From NCBI GenBank assembly GCA_023475165.1, contig JAMCWA010000086.1:1-46319 (forward strand): a DNA stretch of 46,319 nucleotides, read 5' to 3'. The DNA is from Bacillota bacterium. GTDB lineage: Bacteria > Bacillota > Sulfobacillia > JAMCWA01. Positions 33,823-42,452 of this stretch are shown one piece after another (position 1 is the first letter of the stretch; every line of letters starts with the position of its first letter). A program made the position numbers and the translations under genes. The notes under the pieces are model-generated. The model made no database searches and was not told the origin of the DNA. It worked only from the letters and a program-made list of their open reading frames with translations.

Positions 33823-34677
33823 CTAGTTGCTAAAGAGTCCCTGCGGTCGAACCAGCAGTAGCAGGGCCATTAGGCCCACGTTCACGGCCATAGCCAGATC
33901 CGGCAAGAAATAGGCCATGAAAGAAGTCGTAACCCCCACCAAAACAGCCCCTATCAAGGTACCGGTAACGCTGCCCAACCCACCGACAACCACGACTATG
34001 AAAGCCAACAGTTGGTTTGATAACCCTATATCCGGTCCAAAGGCACCCTGCCCGACGGCCAAAATCATTCCGCTGATGCCGGCCACAGCCGCCCCGAGCG
34101 CAAAAACCAGGCTGAACACCAGGCGGATTCTGATCCCGAGGGCTCGCACCATTTCAGGGTTTTCCACTCCTGCCCGGATCATCATGCCCAGCCTGGTTCG
34201 GTTTAACAGGAATTGCAGACCCGCAAAAATGCCAAGCCCGATGCCTATGGTAAGGAGCTTGTAGCGCAGGAAAATAACACCTCCCACTTCCCAGCCACCC
34301 CTCAAGACAGTGGGAGTCCCGACAGTTATGATGTTCGGTCCCCAGATGGCTTTTACGGCCTCGGTCAATACCAACAGCGCTCCCATGGTCACCAGAATCT
34401 GGGCCAGATGGTTCCCATAGACCTGGCGGAGCGTCAGGCGTTCCATCGCCAGTCCCCACAAGGCACTAACGATGCCGCTCGCCGCTATCCCCAGGAGGAA
34501 ACTGCCGGTAGCCAGATAAGTGGTTACGCCGGCATAGGCTCCCCACATGAAGAGAGCACCATGGGCAAAATTCATAATTCCCATCAGACCGAAGATAACT
34601 GAAACCCCTATGGCAATTAGGAAAATCAGCATTCCGTTAGCCAATCCGTTAAGCATTAAGGTGATTACGATAGACAT
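33823..34677 (-). CDS. livH: LivH-type branched-chain ABC permease
   Basis: A 284-residue permease with 7-8 hydrophobic helices and the motifs GVSVIFGLMGIMNFAHG and RAGVENPEMVRALGIRI. GGLGSVTGTLIGAVLVG lies near the C-terminus. The ATG at 34677 has AAGGAG 8 bases upstream; a GTG three codons earlier is less well placed. It lies 12 bp after livF. Confidence 0.94.
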   Translation of the reverse strand: MSIVITLMLNGLANGMLIFLIAIGVSVIFGLMGIMNFAHGALFMWGAYAGVTTYLATGSFLLGIAASGIVSALWGLAMERLTLRQVYGNHLAQILVTMGALLVLTEAVKAIWGPNIITVGTPTVLRGGWEVGGVIFLRYKLLTIGIGLGIFAGLQFLLNRTRLGMMIRAGVENPEMVRALGIRIRLVFSLVFALGAAVAGISGMILAVGQGAFGPDIGLSNQLLAFIVVVVGGLGSVTGTLIGAVLVGVTTSFMAYFLPDLAMAVNVGLMALLLLVRPQGLFSN

Positions 34678-34689
34678 ACCGGCCACTCC

Positions 34690-35391
34690 TTAACCTACCG
34701 CCAGGTATCGCTTTCTTAAATCATCGTTTTGCCTGAGCTCCTCCATCGTTCCCGTATGTACAGTCCGGCCATTGTCTAAAAGATGGTAGGATTCCCCCAA
34801 GTGACTGGCCACCAGGTAGTTTTGCTCCACCAGGATAACAGTCGTGTGATCCTTCAATTTGCTGACGGCCTGGATTACCTTCTCAATAACCACGGGCGCC
34901 AGCCCTTTACTGGGTTCGTCGATCAGCAGCAGGCGATTCGGGTTAATCAAGGCCCTGCCGATAGCCAGCATCTGCTTTTGGCCACCGGAAAGGGCCTTGC
35001 CCTTCTTGGTCCAGGCAACCTTTAAATCCGGAAAGAGTTCCAGGACCATCTCTTCACGCGCCCTAGCTTCCTTGTTCCGAGCTACCAGGCGGAGATTCTC
35101 GGCTACTGTGAGGCTCGAAAAGACGGCCTGGTCCTCAGGGACGTAGCCAATCCCCAAACGGGCAATAATCTCTGGGGTAAGCCCTATCAGCTCTTTCCCG
35201 TCAAAAGTGATACTCCCCTCCAGCTTGGGAACCAGCCCCATGATACTCCGTAAGGTAGTAGTCTTACCTGCCCCATTGCGGCCCAGAATGACGGCAATAC
35301 TACCGGTGGTAATCCCCAAATTGACGCCATGCAGGATATGAAACTGTCCGATGAAGGCATGAAGATCTTCAACCTTGAGCATACTGCTCAT
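34690..35391 (-). CDS. livF: LivF-type ABC ATPase
   Basis: ATP-binding subunit of 233 residues with Walker A GRNGAGKTT, signature LSGGQKQML and Walker B LLLIDEPSKGL. The ATG at 35391 (MSSMLKVEDLHAF) follows GGGAGGATTAT and overlaps the livG stop by 23 bp, indicating coupling. Upstream in-frame codons belong to the livG overlap and are not the start. Confidence 0.95.
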   Translation of the reverse strand: MSSMLKVEDLHAFIGQFHILHGVNLGITTGSIAVILGRNGAGKTTTLRSIMGLVPKLEGSITFDGKELIGLTPEIIARLGIGYVPEDQAVFSSLTVAENLRLVARNKEARAREEMVLELFPDLKVAWTKKGKALSGGQKQMLAIGRALINPNRLLLIDEPSKGLAPVVIEKVIQAVSKLKDHTTVILVEQNYLVASHLGESYHLLDNGRTVHTGTMEELRQNDDLRKRYLAVG

Positions 35392-36139
35392 ATAATCCTC
35401 CCAGATAAGCAGCCTGGACTTTCCCATTCCGCACGATCTCTGCCGGGGGCCCATCAGCCAGTAACGTCCCATTGAAGAGTACGGCGATACTGTCGGACAG
35501 ATCCAATACCAGATCAATCTTGTGTTCCACCATAAGGACCGTGCGTTTTCTTTGCCGGTGGACATTTCTGATTACCTCGACCATGGAAGGGACCTCCTCG
35601 AGGGCCATACCGGCGGTTGGCTCGTCGAGGAGGAGCACCTCGGGCTCTAAGGCCAGTAGCATAGCCAGCTCCAGCTTGCGCTTCTCGCCCAACGTTAGGT
35701 TTTTGGCCAACTGACTTCCCTTTTCGTGCAGCCGCGTCATCGCCAGATACTGATGGGCCTGATCCTGGAGAGCGCCCAGCTTGCGGTAATCCTGCCAGAA
35801 ATTAAGACGCAAATTCGTTGCTGTTTGCACGGCCAGCCGCACATTCTCTGAAACTGTGAGATTAGGGAAAACGCTGGTGATCTGAAAGGAGCGGCCAATG
35901 CCCATTTTGGCCCTGACATGAGTCGGCTCACCGGTAATATCACGACCTCTGTATAAGACCTGACCGCCCGAAGGCTTCAGCTGCCCGCTTATTATGTTAA
36001 AGAAGGTAGTCTTCCCGGCCCCGTTGGGACCAATGATAGATTTGAAACTACCCTCTTCGACCTGCCAGCTAACTCCGTCCAGGACAGCCTGGCCATTAAA
36101 ACGCATCGTGATCCCCTTAGTTTCCAATAAGGCCGGCAT
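35369..36139 (-). CDS. livG: LivG-type ABC ATPase
   Basis: ATP-binding subunit of 256 residues with Walker A GPNGAGKTT, Walker B VLLLDEPTAGM and the modified signature LTLGEKRKLELA, which is normal for LivG. The ATG at 36139 (MPALLETKGITM) follows AAGGGGGAAATCC. It heads the livG-F-H-M run, 85 bp after livK. Confidence 0.95.
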   Translation of the reverse strand: MPALLETKGITMRFNGQAVLDGVSWQVEEGSFKSIIGPNGAGKTTFFNIISGQLKPSGGQVLYRGRDITGEPTHVRAKMGIGRSFQITSVFPNLTVSENVRLAVQTATNLRLNFWQDYRKLGALQDQAHQYLAMTRLHEKGSQLAKNLTLGEKRKLELAMLLALEPEVLLLDEPTAGMALEEVPSMVEVIRNVHRQRKRTVLMVEHKIDLVLDLSDSIAVLFNGTLLADGPPAEIVRNGKVQAAYLGGLYEQYAQG

Positions 36140-36223
36140 GGATTTCCCCCTTAACCAGGAACCTCCTGCTAGCACCTCGCACCTCTCGGGCCTCAACCGG
36201 CACCCACCGACGGTCCGACACTC

Positions 36224-37441
36224 TCAACGCTTGTTCGTAATTGGTGGTGCCGTTTCGTCCGGTGAGAGCTCGCGTATCAAGGCCGGTACCGCGTAATCGT
36301 ATCCTTCCTTCTTGGTCAGCTTGATGGCGTACAATGTCTGTAAGGCCTGGTGATCCTCTTTACGGAAGGTCATCTTGCCTTTGGGAGAATCAAAGGACAT
36401 CCCTTCCATAGCAGCAATGAGCTTATCGGAGTTGGTGTCACCATCGGTCTTCTTCAAGGCCTCAACAATGGCGACCGCGGCCGCAAAACCTCCGCCCGTG
36501 AAGAGGTCAGGTGGTGTTCCGTATTTCTCCTTGTGCTTTACTACCAACCAGTCATTAATGGCATTCTTTGGTAGTTCATAGTAGTAGATTGCGAATCCCT
36601 CCATCCCAACCATATCTTTCATGGCCTTAAGGGCTGGTATATCAGCTGCGGCCGTAGAAATTTTAATTCCCTTTTCCATCAGTTTAAGGTCCATTATAGC
36701 CTTCCAGGGACTGTTGGCCCCAGCCCATATAATATACAGGTAATCTGGCTTTTCCGAGATGATTTTCTGAATGTAGGGGGTGAAATCGGTGGCGTTCATC
36801 GGCACATACTGTTCCTGAACGATTTTGGCTCCTCTTTTTTCCGCCGCCCTCTTGAGAGCCGCTCCCCCATCCCGTCCGAAGACGTAATCCTGAGCCAGGA
36901 TGGAGATCTTCACGCCTGGTTTGGCAATCGCCGCGGCCCCCGCCTCAGCGTCCTGGGAGGAATTCCTGCCTGTACGAAAGACATATTTGTTCCAGGCCGC
37001 GCCTGTAATCGAATCAGCCACTGCCGGCTCAACCACCATGACCTTTTTGTATTCCTCCAGGAGCGGTAATACCGCCACCGCAGAGGCAGAGCTAACTCCC
37101 CCAGCCATTATGTCAACCTTGTCCTTAGTGACCATTTCCTCGATCTTAGCCTTGGCCACATCCGGTTTGCCTTCGTCATCCTTGACTACCAGGACAATGG
37201 GCCTTCCCGCTACCTGCATTTTACCTCCTGTTGCGTATTCGAGCCCTAGCCTGAAACCGGCCTCCTGCTGTTTGCCGTATGCCTCCAACGCCCCTGTCTG
37301 CAGGGTCAAAAGCCCAATCTTGATCGGTTTGACCTCGGCTTTATTGGAAGGTTCGGGAGCCTTACCGCCGCAACCGACAACCAGCAACGATAGAGCGATG
37401 AGCAACACCAACCATAGAGATACACCTCGTCTCCAAATCAT
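36224..37441 (-). CDS. LivK-type substrate-binding lipoprotein
   Basis: Extracytoplasmic binding protein of 405 residues. The signal segment ends LSLLVVGC, giving lipidated Cys24. The type I periplasmic-binding fold begins at IKIGLLTLQTGALEAYGKQQ. Although the family is named for leucine/isoleucine/valine, such proteins next to CoA ligases often bind aromatic or short-chain acids. Position between a KASIII-like enzyme and the Liv transporter genes suggests it captures the acid later activated by the two ligases. Confidence 0.92.
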   Translation of the reverse strand: MIWRRGVSLWLVLLIALSLLVVGCGGKAPEPSNKAEVKPIKIGLLTLQTGALEAYGKQQEAGFRLGLEYATGGKMQVAGRPIVLVVKDDEGKPDVAKAKIEEMVTKDKVDIMAGGVSSASAVAVLPLLEEYKKVMVVEPAVADSITGAAWNKYVFRTGRNSSQDAEAGAAAIAKPGVKISILAQDYVFGRDGGAALKRAAEKRGAKIVQEQYVPMNATDFTPYIQKIISEKPDYLYIIWAGANSPWKAIMDLKLMEKGIKISTAAADIPALKAMKDMVGMEGFAIYYYELPKNAINDWLVVKHKEKYGTPPDLFTGGGFAAAVAIVEALKKTDGDTNSDKLIAAMEGMSFDSPKGKMTFRKEDHQALQTLYAIKLTKKEGYDYAVPALIRELSPDETAPPITNKR

Positions 37442-37556
37442 TTAAGTACACCCCCTCGCTTTAATTCAAGACCTCTTGACCCCAATGCTTCCGGACTTTG
37501 AGGCTGACACCGCCCGTGTCACCACTCTAGGAAGACCGGCTCGGCTTTTCCCTTTC

Positions 37557-38573
37557 TTAGCCCCAGCGAATAACGGTTGCCCCCCATGTGTAACCGGTGC
37601 CTGCTCCCACCAGGACTGCCACATCACCCTCTTTCAGAATCCCTTTTTCAGTCCCCTCGGCCAGTACCAGGATTTGATCTGCCGCCTGAACATGACCATG
37701 GTCCTCCAGGTAAACGACCCTGTTCAGCGGAAGGCCAAGTTCAGTCACTATTTCTTCGTAAATGGATCTCTTCATGTGCGTGCCGCCAAAGAACGCTATG
37801 TGCTCACGGGTATACCCACTCCTGTTTAAGGCCAGATCAATTACCCGCAGGAAATTTGGAGTTGAAATGGGGTCGAGTCGCAGCTTCATGGCCTTTGGGT
37901 CCCTAACGTCAAGCATGAACATTCCCTCTTCAACTAACTGAGGCGTCAGCGGGATTTTCGTACCACCAGTCGGCACTATCACATCATCGGCAAATGATCC
38001 GTCTGTAATGAGCGCGGAATTGAGGATGAGGTTCCTGCTGTGTCCCCGCTGAAGGATCATGGCTGCTGCCCCGTCGGCGAAATTGTACATGAAGCGGGCC
38101 CGCTCATTGTGATAGTTAATGAGGTCTGCCTCTCGGCTCGCCGCTACCATGAGAACAGTCTTGATATATGGATCGGCGCGCAGCATGTCTTTGGCAACTT
38201 TCATGGCCACGATCCCACTGGCACATAGGGCCATAATATTAAACGAAAAGGCATTCCTAGCTCCAACCATGTGCTGTATTTTGGCCGCGGTATTCCATAG
38301 CGGATAATCCTTATACTCACTTCCATAATAGATCACTGTATCGATACGATCGGGATCAATATCGGCGGCTTTGATTGCTGCCCTGGCGGCCGCCTCCGCC
38401 ATATCGGAGATATGCTCGTCAGCTCCGGCTTTGTGTTTGCGCCGCAGGCCAAACTTGGCCTGGATTACTTCCTCGGCAATTCCGGTGGCTTGTGCCATAT
38501 AAGCACTATCATGATAACCCGGCGGGAGGTATACCCCCCAGCTCATGATTCCTACATCTTGAACTGAACTCAT
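37557..38573 (-). CDS. KASIII/thiolase-fold enzyme with Cys-His-His active site
   Basis: A 338-residue member of the 3-oxoacyl-ACP synthase III/HMG-CoA synthase-like superfamily. The nucleophile is Cys117 (IMALCASG) and the general His is His266 (GGTHMKRS). The third catalytic position, Asn in FabH (in GNTSAAS-type motifs), reads EDHGHVQAAD here, that is His294. It may make or cleave a C-C bond or transfer an acyl group on an unusual substrate. It is not near fab genes but between an iron-sulfur flavoprotein and livK, so a fatty-acid-initiation role is unlikely. Confidence 0.85.
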   Translation of the reverse strand: MSSVQDVGIMSWGVYLPPGYHDSAYMAQATGIAEEVIQAKFGLRRKHKAGADEHISDMAEAAARAAIKAADIDPDRIDTVIYYGSEYKDYPLWNTAAKIQHMVGARNAFSFNIMALCASGIVAMKVAKDMLRADPYIKTVLMVAASREADLINYHNERARFMYNFADGAAAMILQRGHSRNLILNSALITDGSFADDVIVPTGGTKIPLTPQLVEEGMFMLDVRDPKAMKLRLDPISTPNFLRVIDLALNRSGYTREHIAFFGGTHMKRSIYEEIVTELGLPLNRVVYLEDHGHVQAADQILVLAEGTEKGILKEGDVAVLVGAGTGYTWGATVIRWG

Positions 38574-38696
38574 CTTCCGTTACCGTCCTACTCTTAATGT
38601 GTTAAATGATTCATCTGTCATGTTACAGGCAATAAAGGGCTTTAGGTTTGGGAGAAAGACTGCCCGGCCACGTCTCAGTGAAACTAAACTATCTCT

Positions 38697-39347
38697 TTAC
38701 CCGATTTCATCCCTCGCTTTCCAATAACGAGTAGCGAAGTAGCCTTCCTGAGGCAAGGCCGACCCGGAATTGGCCGCCTTCAGCGCTTTTATAACACGAG
38801 CCATATTTCCCACAAAACGCTCGATATGGCGCAGGCCCTCTTCATCCTTGCTCGCATCCCTGGCCCCTCTACTACCGGCCAACCCCACAGTCCAATAACC
38901 TGACCCGGGTACTATTATGTCATTGATGAAGTACCACATTAATAGCTGAGCAAATGCCAGGTCCTGCCCAGTCCGCCTGGCCACCGTGATTGGGCCTCCC
39001 ACTTTACCGGAAAAATAATCTCCAGTCCACAACCTTACAAAACCAGCCCGGTCCAGCAACGACATCAGTTGGGGATGAACAGAGGCATAATAGGCTGGTG
39101 ACCCGATTATCAGTCCGTCAGCCTCCACCATTTTCTGGTATATAGGATCAAAATCGTCGGGTATCGTGCATCTCTTGGCTTCTACACAATTATAACAACC
39201 GTTACAAGGCTTGATATCCTTACCTCGTAAGGAGATGAAATCTGCCTGAAACTCCTGTGGATGCAAGAGAGATAAGGCATGACGCACAAGGAACTCAGTA
39301 TTACCGCTCTCTCGCAAACTGCCCGAAATTCCCAGCACCTTGAACAT
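38697..39347 (-). CDS. Iron-sulfur flavoprotein (ISF family)
   Basis: A flavodoxin-fold FMN protein of 216 residues with GISGSLRESGNTEFL binding the FMN phosphate. The compact cysteine motif is C48-x2-C51-x2-C54-x5-C60 (PCNGCYNCVEAKRC), which fits the [4Fe-4S] motif of ISF proteins from anaerobes. These transfer electrons, for example from ferredoxin, to reducible or oxidising substrates. In this operon it may serve a reductive step on the activated acid. The start codon follows GGAGGGAAGCTC. Confidence 0.87.
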   Translation of the reverse strand: MFKVLGISGSLRESGNTEFLVRHALSLLHPQEFQADFISLRGKDIKPCNGCYNCVEAKRCTIPDDFDPIYQKMVEADGLIIGSPAYYASVHPQLMSLLDRAGFVRLWTGDYFSGKVGGPITVARRTGQDLAFAQLLMWYFINDIIVPGSGYWTVGLAGSRGARDASKDEEGLRHIERFVGNMARVIKALKAANSGSALPQEGYFATRYWKARDEIG

Positions 39348-39385
39348 GAGCTTCCCTCCTTGACTCTTCCTGGCCCGGCTGGGAC

Positions 39386-40948
39386 CTAGTGAAATCTGCG
39401 TGCCTGCTCCTGCAACTCTCGCTTTAACACCTTTCCTATGGAACTACGGGGGAGTTCGGGGACAAATACCACATGTTTAGGAACCTTATACTTGGCCAGC
39501 TGCCCCTGACAGGCGGCCATGATTTCTTCCTCTTTTGACTTGGCACCATTCTTCAGAACCACAAAGGCCATCCCGACTTCGCCCCATTTTTCATCCGGGA
39601 CCCCTATAACGGCTGATTCCAAGACCGCCGGATGTTTGTTAATCAGCTGCTCAACCTCTATTGGATAGACGTTTTCTCCGCCACTGATGAACATATCTTT
39701 CTTGCGTCCGACAATGTAATAGAACCCCTCTTCGTCCTGCCGGGCCAGATCCCCGGTATAGACCCAACCATTACGGAGGCTTTCCAGAGTTGCCCTCTCA
39801 TTCCCCCAATAGCCGGAAAAGATCTGCGGGCCGGAAAAGATCAACTCGCCAACATCCCCTTGCTTCACATCTTGTCCTGCTTCATCCACTATTCTTGTCC
39901 TTGTATACAAAAACGGAACCCCTACCGACTCCCACTTTTCCTTAATCAAGGTCTCAGACAACCCTCCCCACAACATGGACAAATTATGGGGTCCGGCTTC
40001 GGTAAGGCCGTATCCCTTGACAAACTTGATGCCCTTGTCCCAATATGGTTCCATTATTTCCCGGGGGCATGGTGCGGCACCGGCCATAGCCATCCGGAGC
40101 GATGAAAGATTGGTCCCCTTGAACATGGGAAGATCGGCCATCATTTTGAACATGGTCGGCGCCCCAAATAGAAGTGTGCAGTGTTCCCTTTCAATAAGTC
40201 GCAGCGTTGCTTCCGGGTCAAAATTCGGGCTGAGGAATATCCTACCGCCGGCAAACAATAGCGGGAGAGTAAGTAACTGCCACCCGCCCGTATGAAATAG
40301 GGGGAGTATATTTGGCGCGCGATCCTTTTCGCTAACCCCCCAGGAGAGGATTTCATTGAGGGCATTCCAGTAAACAGCCTGCTGTGAAATAACTGCCGTC
40401 TTAGGCAGCCCCGTGGTGCCTCCTGTCCCCAACAATAACAACGGGTCTTCAGGACTACCCCGGTACCCGACGGGAAGTCCCCTGCCCTTTTCCATGATCT
40501 TTGCTTCGTACGAAACAGACTGACCGTCAGCGGCTTGCTTCCCCCTCAAGTGAACAAGAGCATTCACAAAAGGAATATCCAGCCTACTGACTGTCTCGGT
40601 GTAGAAGCTGTCATAAAAAACGACGGAAGGCTGCGTTTGCCCGAGAATAACATTCATCTCAGAGACGGAAAGACGGAGATTGAGCGGTTGCAGGGCTAAC
40701 CCGGTCCGGGCCGCCGCCAGGAGAAGGTCGATATGTTCCACGCCATTCTGTCCCAGAAAAGCTATGCGGTCACCCCTTCTCAGTTGAAGGGTTTCCAGGA
40801 GATACCAAGCAAGTTTGTTGGCTCTTTCATTCAACTCGCCGTATGTAAACCAGCGGCCAAGCCGGGCATCGTGGATGACCTGCCTTCCCGGCGTCACCGC
40901 CGCCCGTCGGGCCACGATATCCGCTGTCCAACCCCATTCTCCAACCAT
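39386..40948 (-). CDS. AMP-forming acyl-CoA ligase (second of two)
   Basis: ANL-superfamily ligase of 520 residues. It has P-loop LLGTGGTTGLPKTAVI, GYGLTEAGPH, YTGDLARQDEEG, GRKKDMFISGGENVYPIEVE and the catalytic Lys in RSSIGKVLKREL. It is the first gene of the leftward operon, facing the divergent TetR gene. It is clearly related to the ligase at 31209-32690, but the P-loop and N-terminal regions differ enough to suggest different substrates. Confidence 0.92.
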   Translation of the reverse strand: MVGEWGWTADIVARRAAVTPGRQVIHDARLGRWFTYGELNERANKLAWYLLETLQLRRGDRIAFLGQNGVEHIDLLLAAARTGLALQPLNLRLSVSEMNVILGQTQPSVVFYDSFYTETVSRLDIPFVNALVHLRGKQAADGQSVSYEAKIMEKGRGLPVGYRGSPEDPLLLLGTGGTTGLPKTAVISQQAVYWNALNEILSWGVSEKDRAPNILPLFHTGGWQLLTLPLLFAGGRIFLSPNFDPEATLRLIEREHCTLLFGAPTMFKMMADLPMFKGTNLSSLRMAMAGAAPCPREIMEPYWDKGIKFVKGYGLTEAGPHNLSMLWGGLSETLIKEKWESVGVPFLYTRTRIVDEAGQDVKQGDVGELIFSGPQIFSGYWGNERATLESLRNGWVYTGDLARQDEEGFYYIVGRKKDMFISGGENVYPIEVEQLINKHPAVLESAVIGVPDEKWGEVGMAFVVLKNGAKSKEEEIMAACQGQLAKYKVPKHVVFVPELPRSSIGKVLKRELQEQARRFH

Positions 40949-41064
40949 GCCGCGCTACCTCCTCTTACCGGTACCCTTGTTACCCATGCCCTTGCCCGTC
41001 CCGGACTCGGCTTCTTGGCCTGATGGCAGCCTACGGCGCCAGTAAGACCCTCCGCCCTTTATGC

Positions 41065-41086
41065 AATATGAATCACTTGTCATATT
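41065..41086. promoter_or_regulatory. Candidate TetR operator (22-bp dyad)
   Basis: AATATGA-N8-TCATATT: perfect 7-bp arms in the divergent gap between the ligase (40948) and the TetR gene (41237). A -10-like TAGAAT for the ligase operon (minus strand, 41093-41088) abuts it, so a bound repressor would cover the transcription start. Confidence 0.45.
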
Positions 41087-41236
41087 TATTCTACGCATTT
41101 TTCTAATTTCCTTCTAAACTCAAAAAATCTTTTTATAAATTCTTCCCTGAGATTTGCAATGTCTTGGATAATGCGGAATCATTAGCGAAAGGATTTTAGG
41201 AATTCTAGTAGAAAGAATACATACGAGGTGAATCGG

Positions 41237-41860
41237 ATGTCAGAAATGGACTTCAACGAACTGGAAGGGGTCACTCGACCGAAGACGCAACGGGGAGAGG
41301 TTACATTCCAGAAACTGTTGGAAGCAGCCGAAGCGGTTTTTGGGGAAAAGGGTTATTATGAAACATCAATCGTTGACATTATCCAGCGGGCGGGTGTTGC
41401 CCAGGGGACATTTTACCTGTATTTTAAGACCAAGAAGGACATCTTCCGGCAACTCGTCGTTCACCTTCATCATGAGGTGCGCAAGACCATCCAGGAAGCC
41501 GTGCAAGGTGTTGCCAACCGCCTCGCTGCCGAAACAACGGGGCTTCGGGCCTACCATAACTTCCTGCTGGAGCACCGCAACCTTTATCGTCTGGTCAGGG
41601 AGCTGGAATTCGTCGACGAAGACCTTTTCAAGTGGTACTATCAGAGCTTTGCCAACAATTATGCCCGGCGACTGAGTCAAGCTATGGAAAAAGGGGATAT
41701 TCGAAAAATGGACCCTGAGGCCCTGGCTTACTCGTTGATCGGACTCAACGTATTTATCGGCATGCGCTGGCCCCTCTGGGAGAATAGACCAGCGCCAACT
41801 ATCGCAGTAGAAACCATTGTGGACTTCATCACCAGGGGTTTAGGTACAGAAACCAAGTGA
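41237..41860 (+). CDS. TetR/AcrR-family regulator
   Basis: A 207-residue regulator with the canonical N-terminal helix-turn-helix (AAEAVFGEKGYYETSIVDIIQRAGVAQGTFYLYFKTKKDIF) and an all-helical C-terminal ligand-binding domain. The ATG at 41237 follows GAGGTGAATCGG; the frame can begin three codons earlier at GTG. Its divergent orientation to the CoA-ligase operon suggests it represses that operon and responds to the acid or its CoA ester, as FadR/PaaR-type TetR proteins do. Confidence 0.93.
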   Translation: MSEMDFNELEGVTRPKTQRGEVTFQKLLEAAEAVFGEKGYYETSIVDIIQRAGVAQGTFYLYFKTKKDIFRQLVVHLHHEVRKTIQEAVQGVANRLAAETTGLRAYHNFLLEHRNLYRLVRELEFVDEDLFKWYYQSFANNYARRLSQAMEKGDIRKMDPEALAYSLIGLNVFIGMRWPLWENRPAPTIAVETIVDFITRGLGTETK

Positions 41861-42018
41861 GGGGTGCAATGTCGCTTCGCCAGGGGGCTGGCTTTGCCTG
41901 ACGCCTTTGAGCCCTCGGGTTGCTGCGTGGACCTGCGCGTCCTGGAGCCGAGCAGGAGGCGCCAAAACTATCACAGCTGCAGCGGGGTTTCTAGACAGAG
42001 TCAAAGGCGTAGTCTAAA

Positions 42019-42347
42019 ATGGGAATAAATCAGCCAGGTCTCATCTATATCAGCAACAAACACTTGGATATAATCACCCCAACCAATGTGTCGGGTGCGC
42101 CGGATCTGACCGTTGAAGTACCCTCCCCCACTCGAATTGATTATGACCGGCGGCGTAAGAAGGCGGTCTATGAGAAATTCGGCGTCCGGGAATACTGGGT
42201 TATCGATCCGGTCAACAAGTCCTTAGAGGTGTGGAGCAACGGTGGTCGCGGTTTCGTCACCAAGGGACATATTCATCCGGACGGGTCAAACCGTCTCTTC
42301 TTTTGACAGGGTTCGAGCTGGATTTGGCCGAGCTATTTGAGGAATAA
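42019..42347 (+). pseudogene. Uma2 (DUF820) family remnant
   Basis: The C-terminal half of a Uma2-type putative restriction-endonuclease-fold protein: GLIYISNKHLDIITPTNVSGAPDLTVEVPSPT, then KAVYEKFGVREYWVIDP. The usual N-terminal 80 or so residues are missing. The frame shifts near 42306: the expected C-terminus FELDLAELFEE continues in another frame to a stop at 42345-42347. It is therefore a truncated, frameshifted relic. Confidence 0.78.
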
Positions 42348-42452
42348 GGTTTCGGCAGTCAGCGTTGTCAAGAAAGCATCCATCTCTTCCTACCTCATGG
42401 CAGCCAGACAGCAATCGTCTGCACATCATCCAGCCCCTATGCCTGGTCATGA

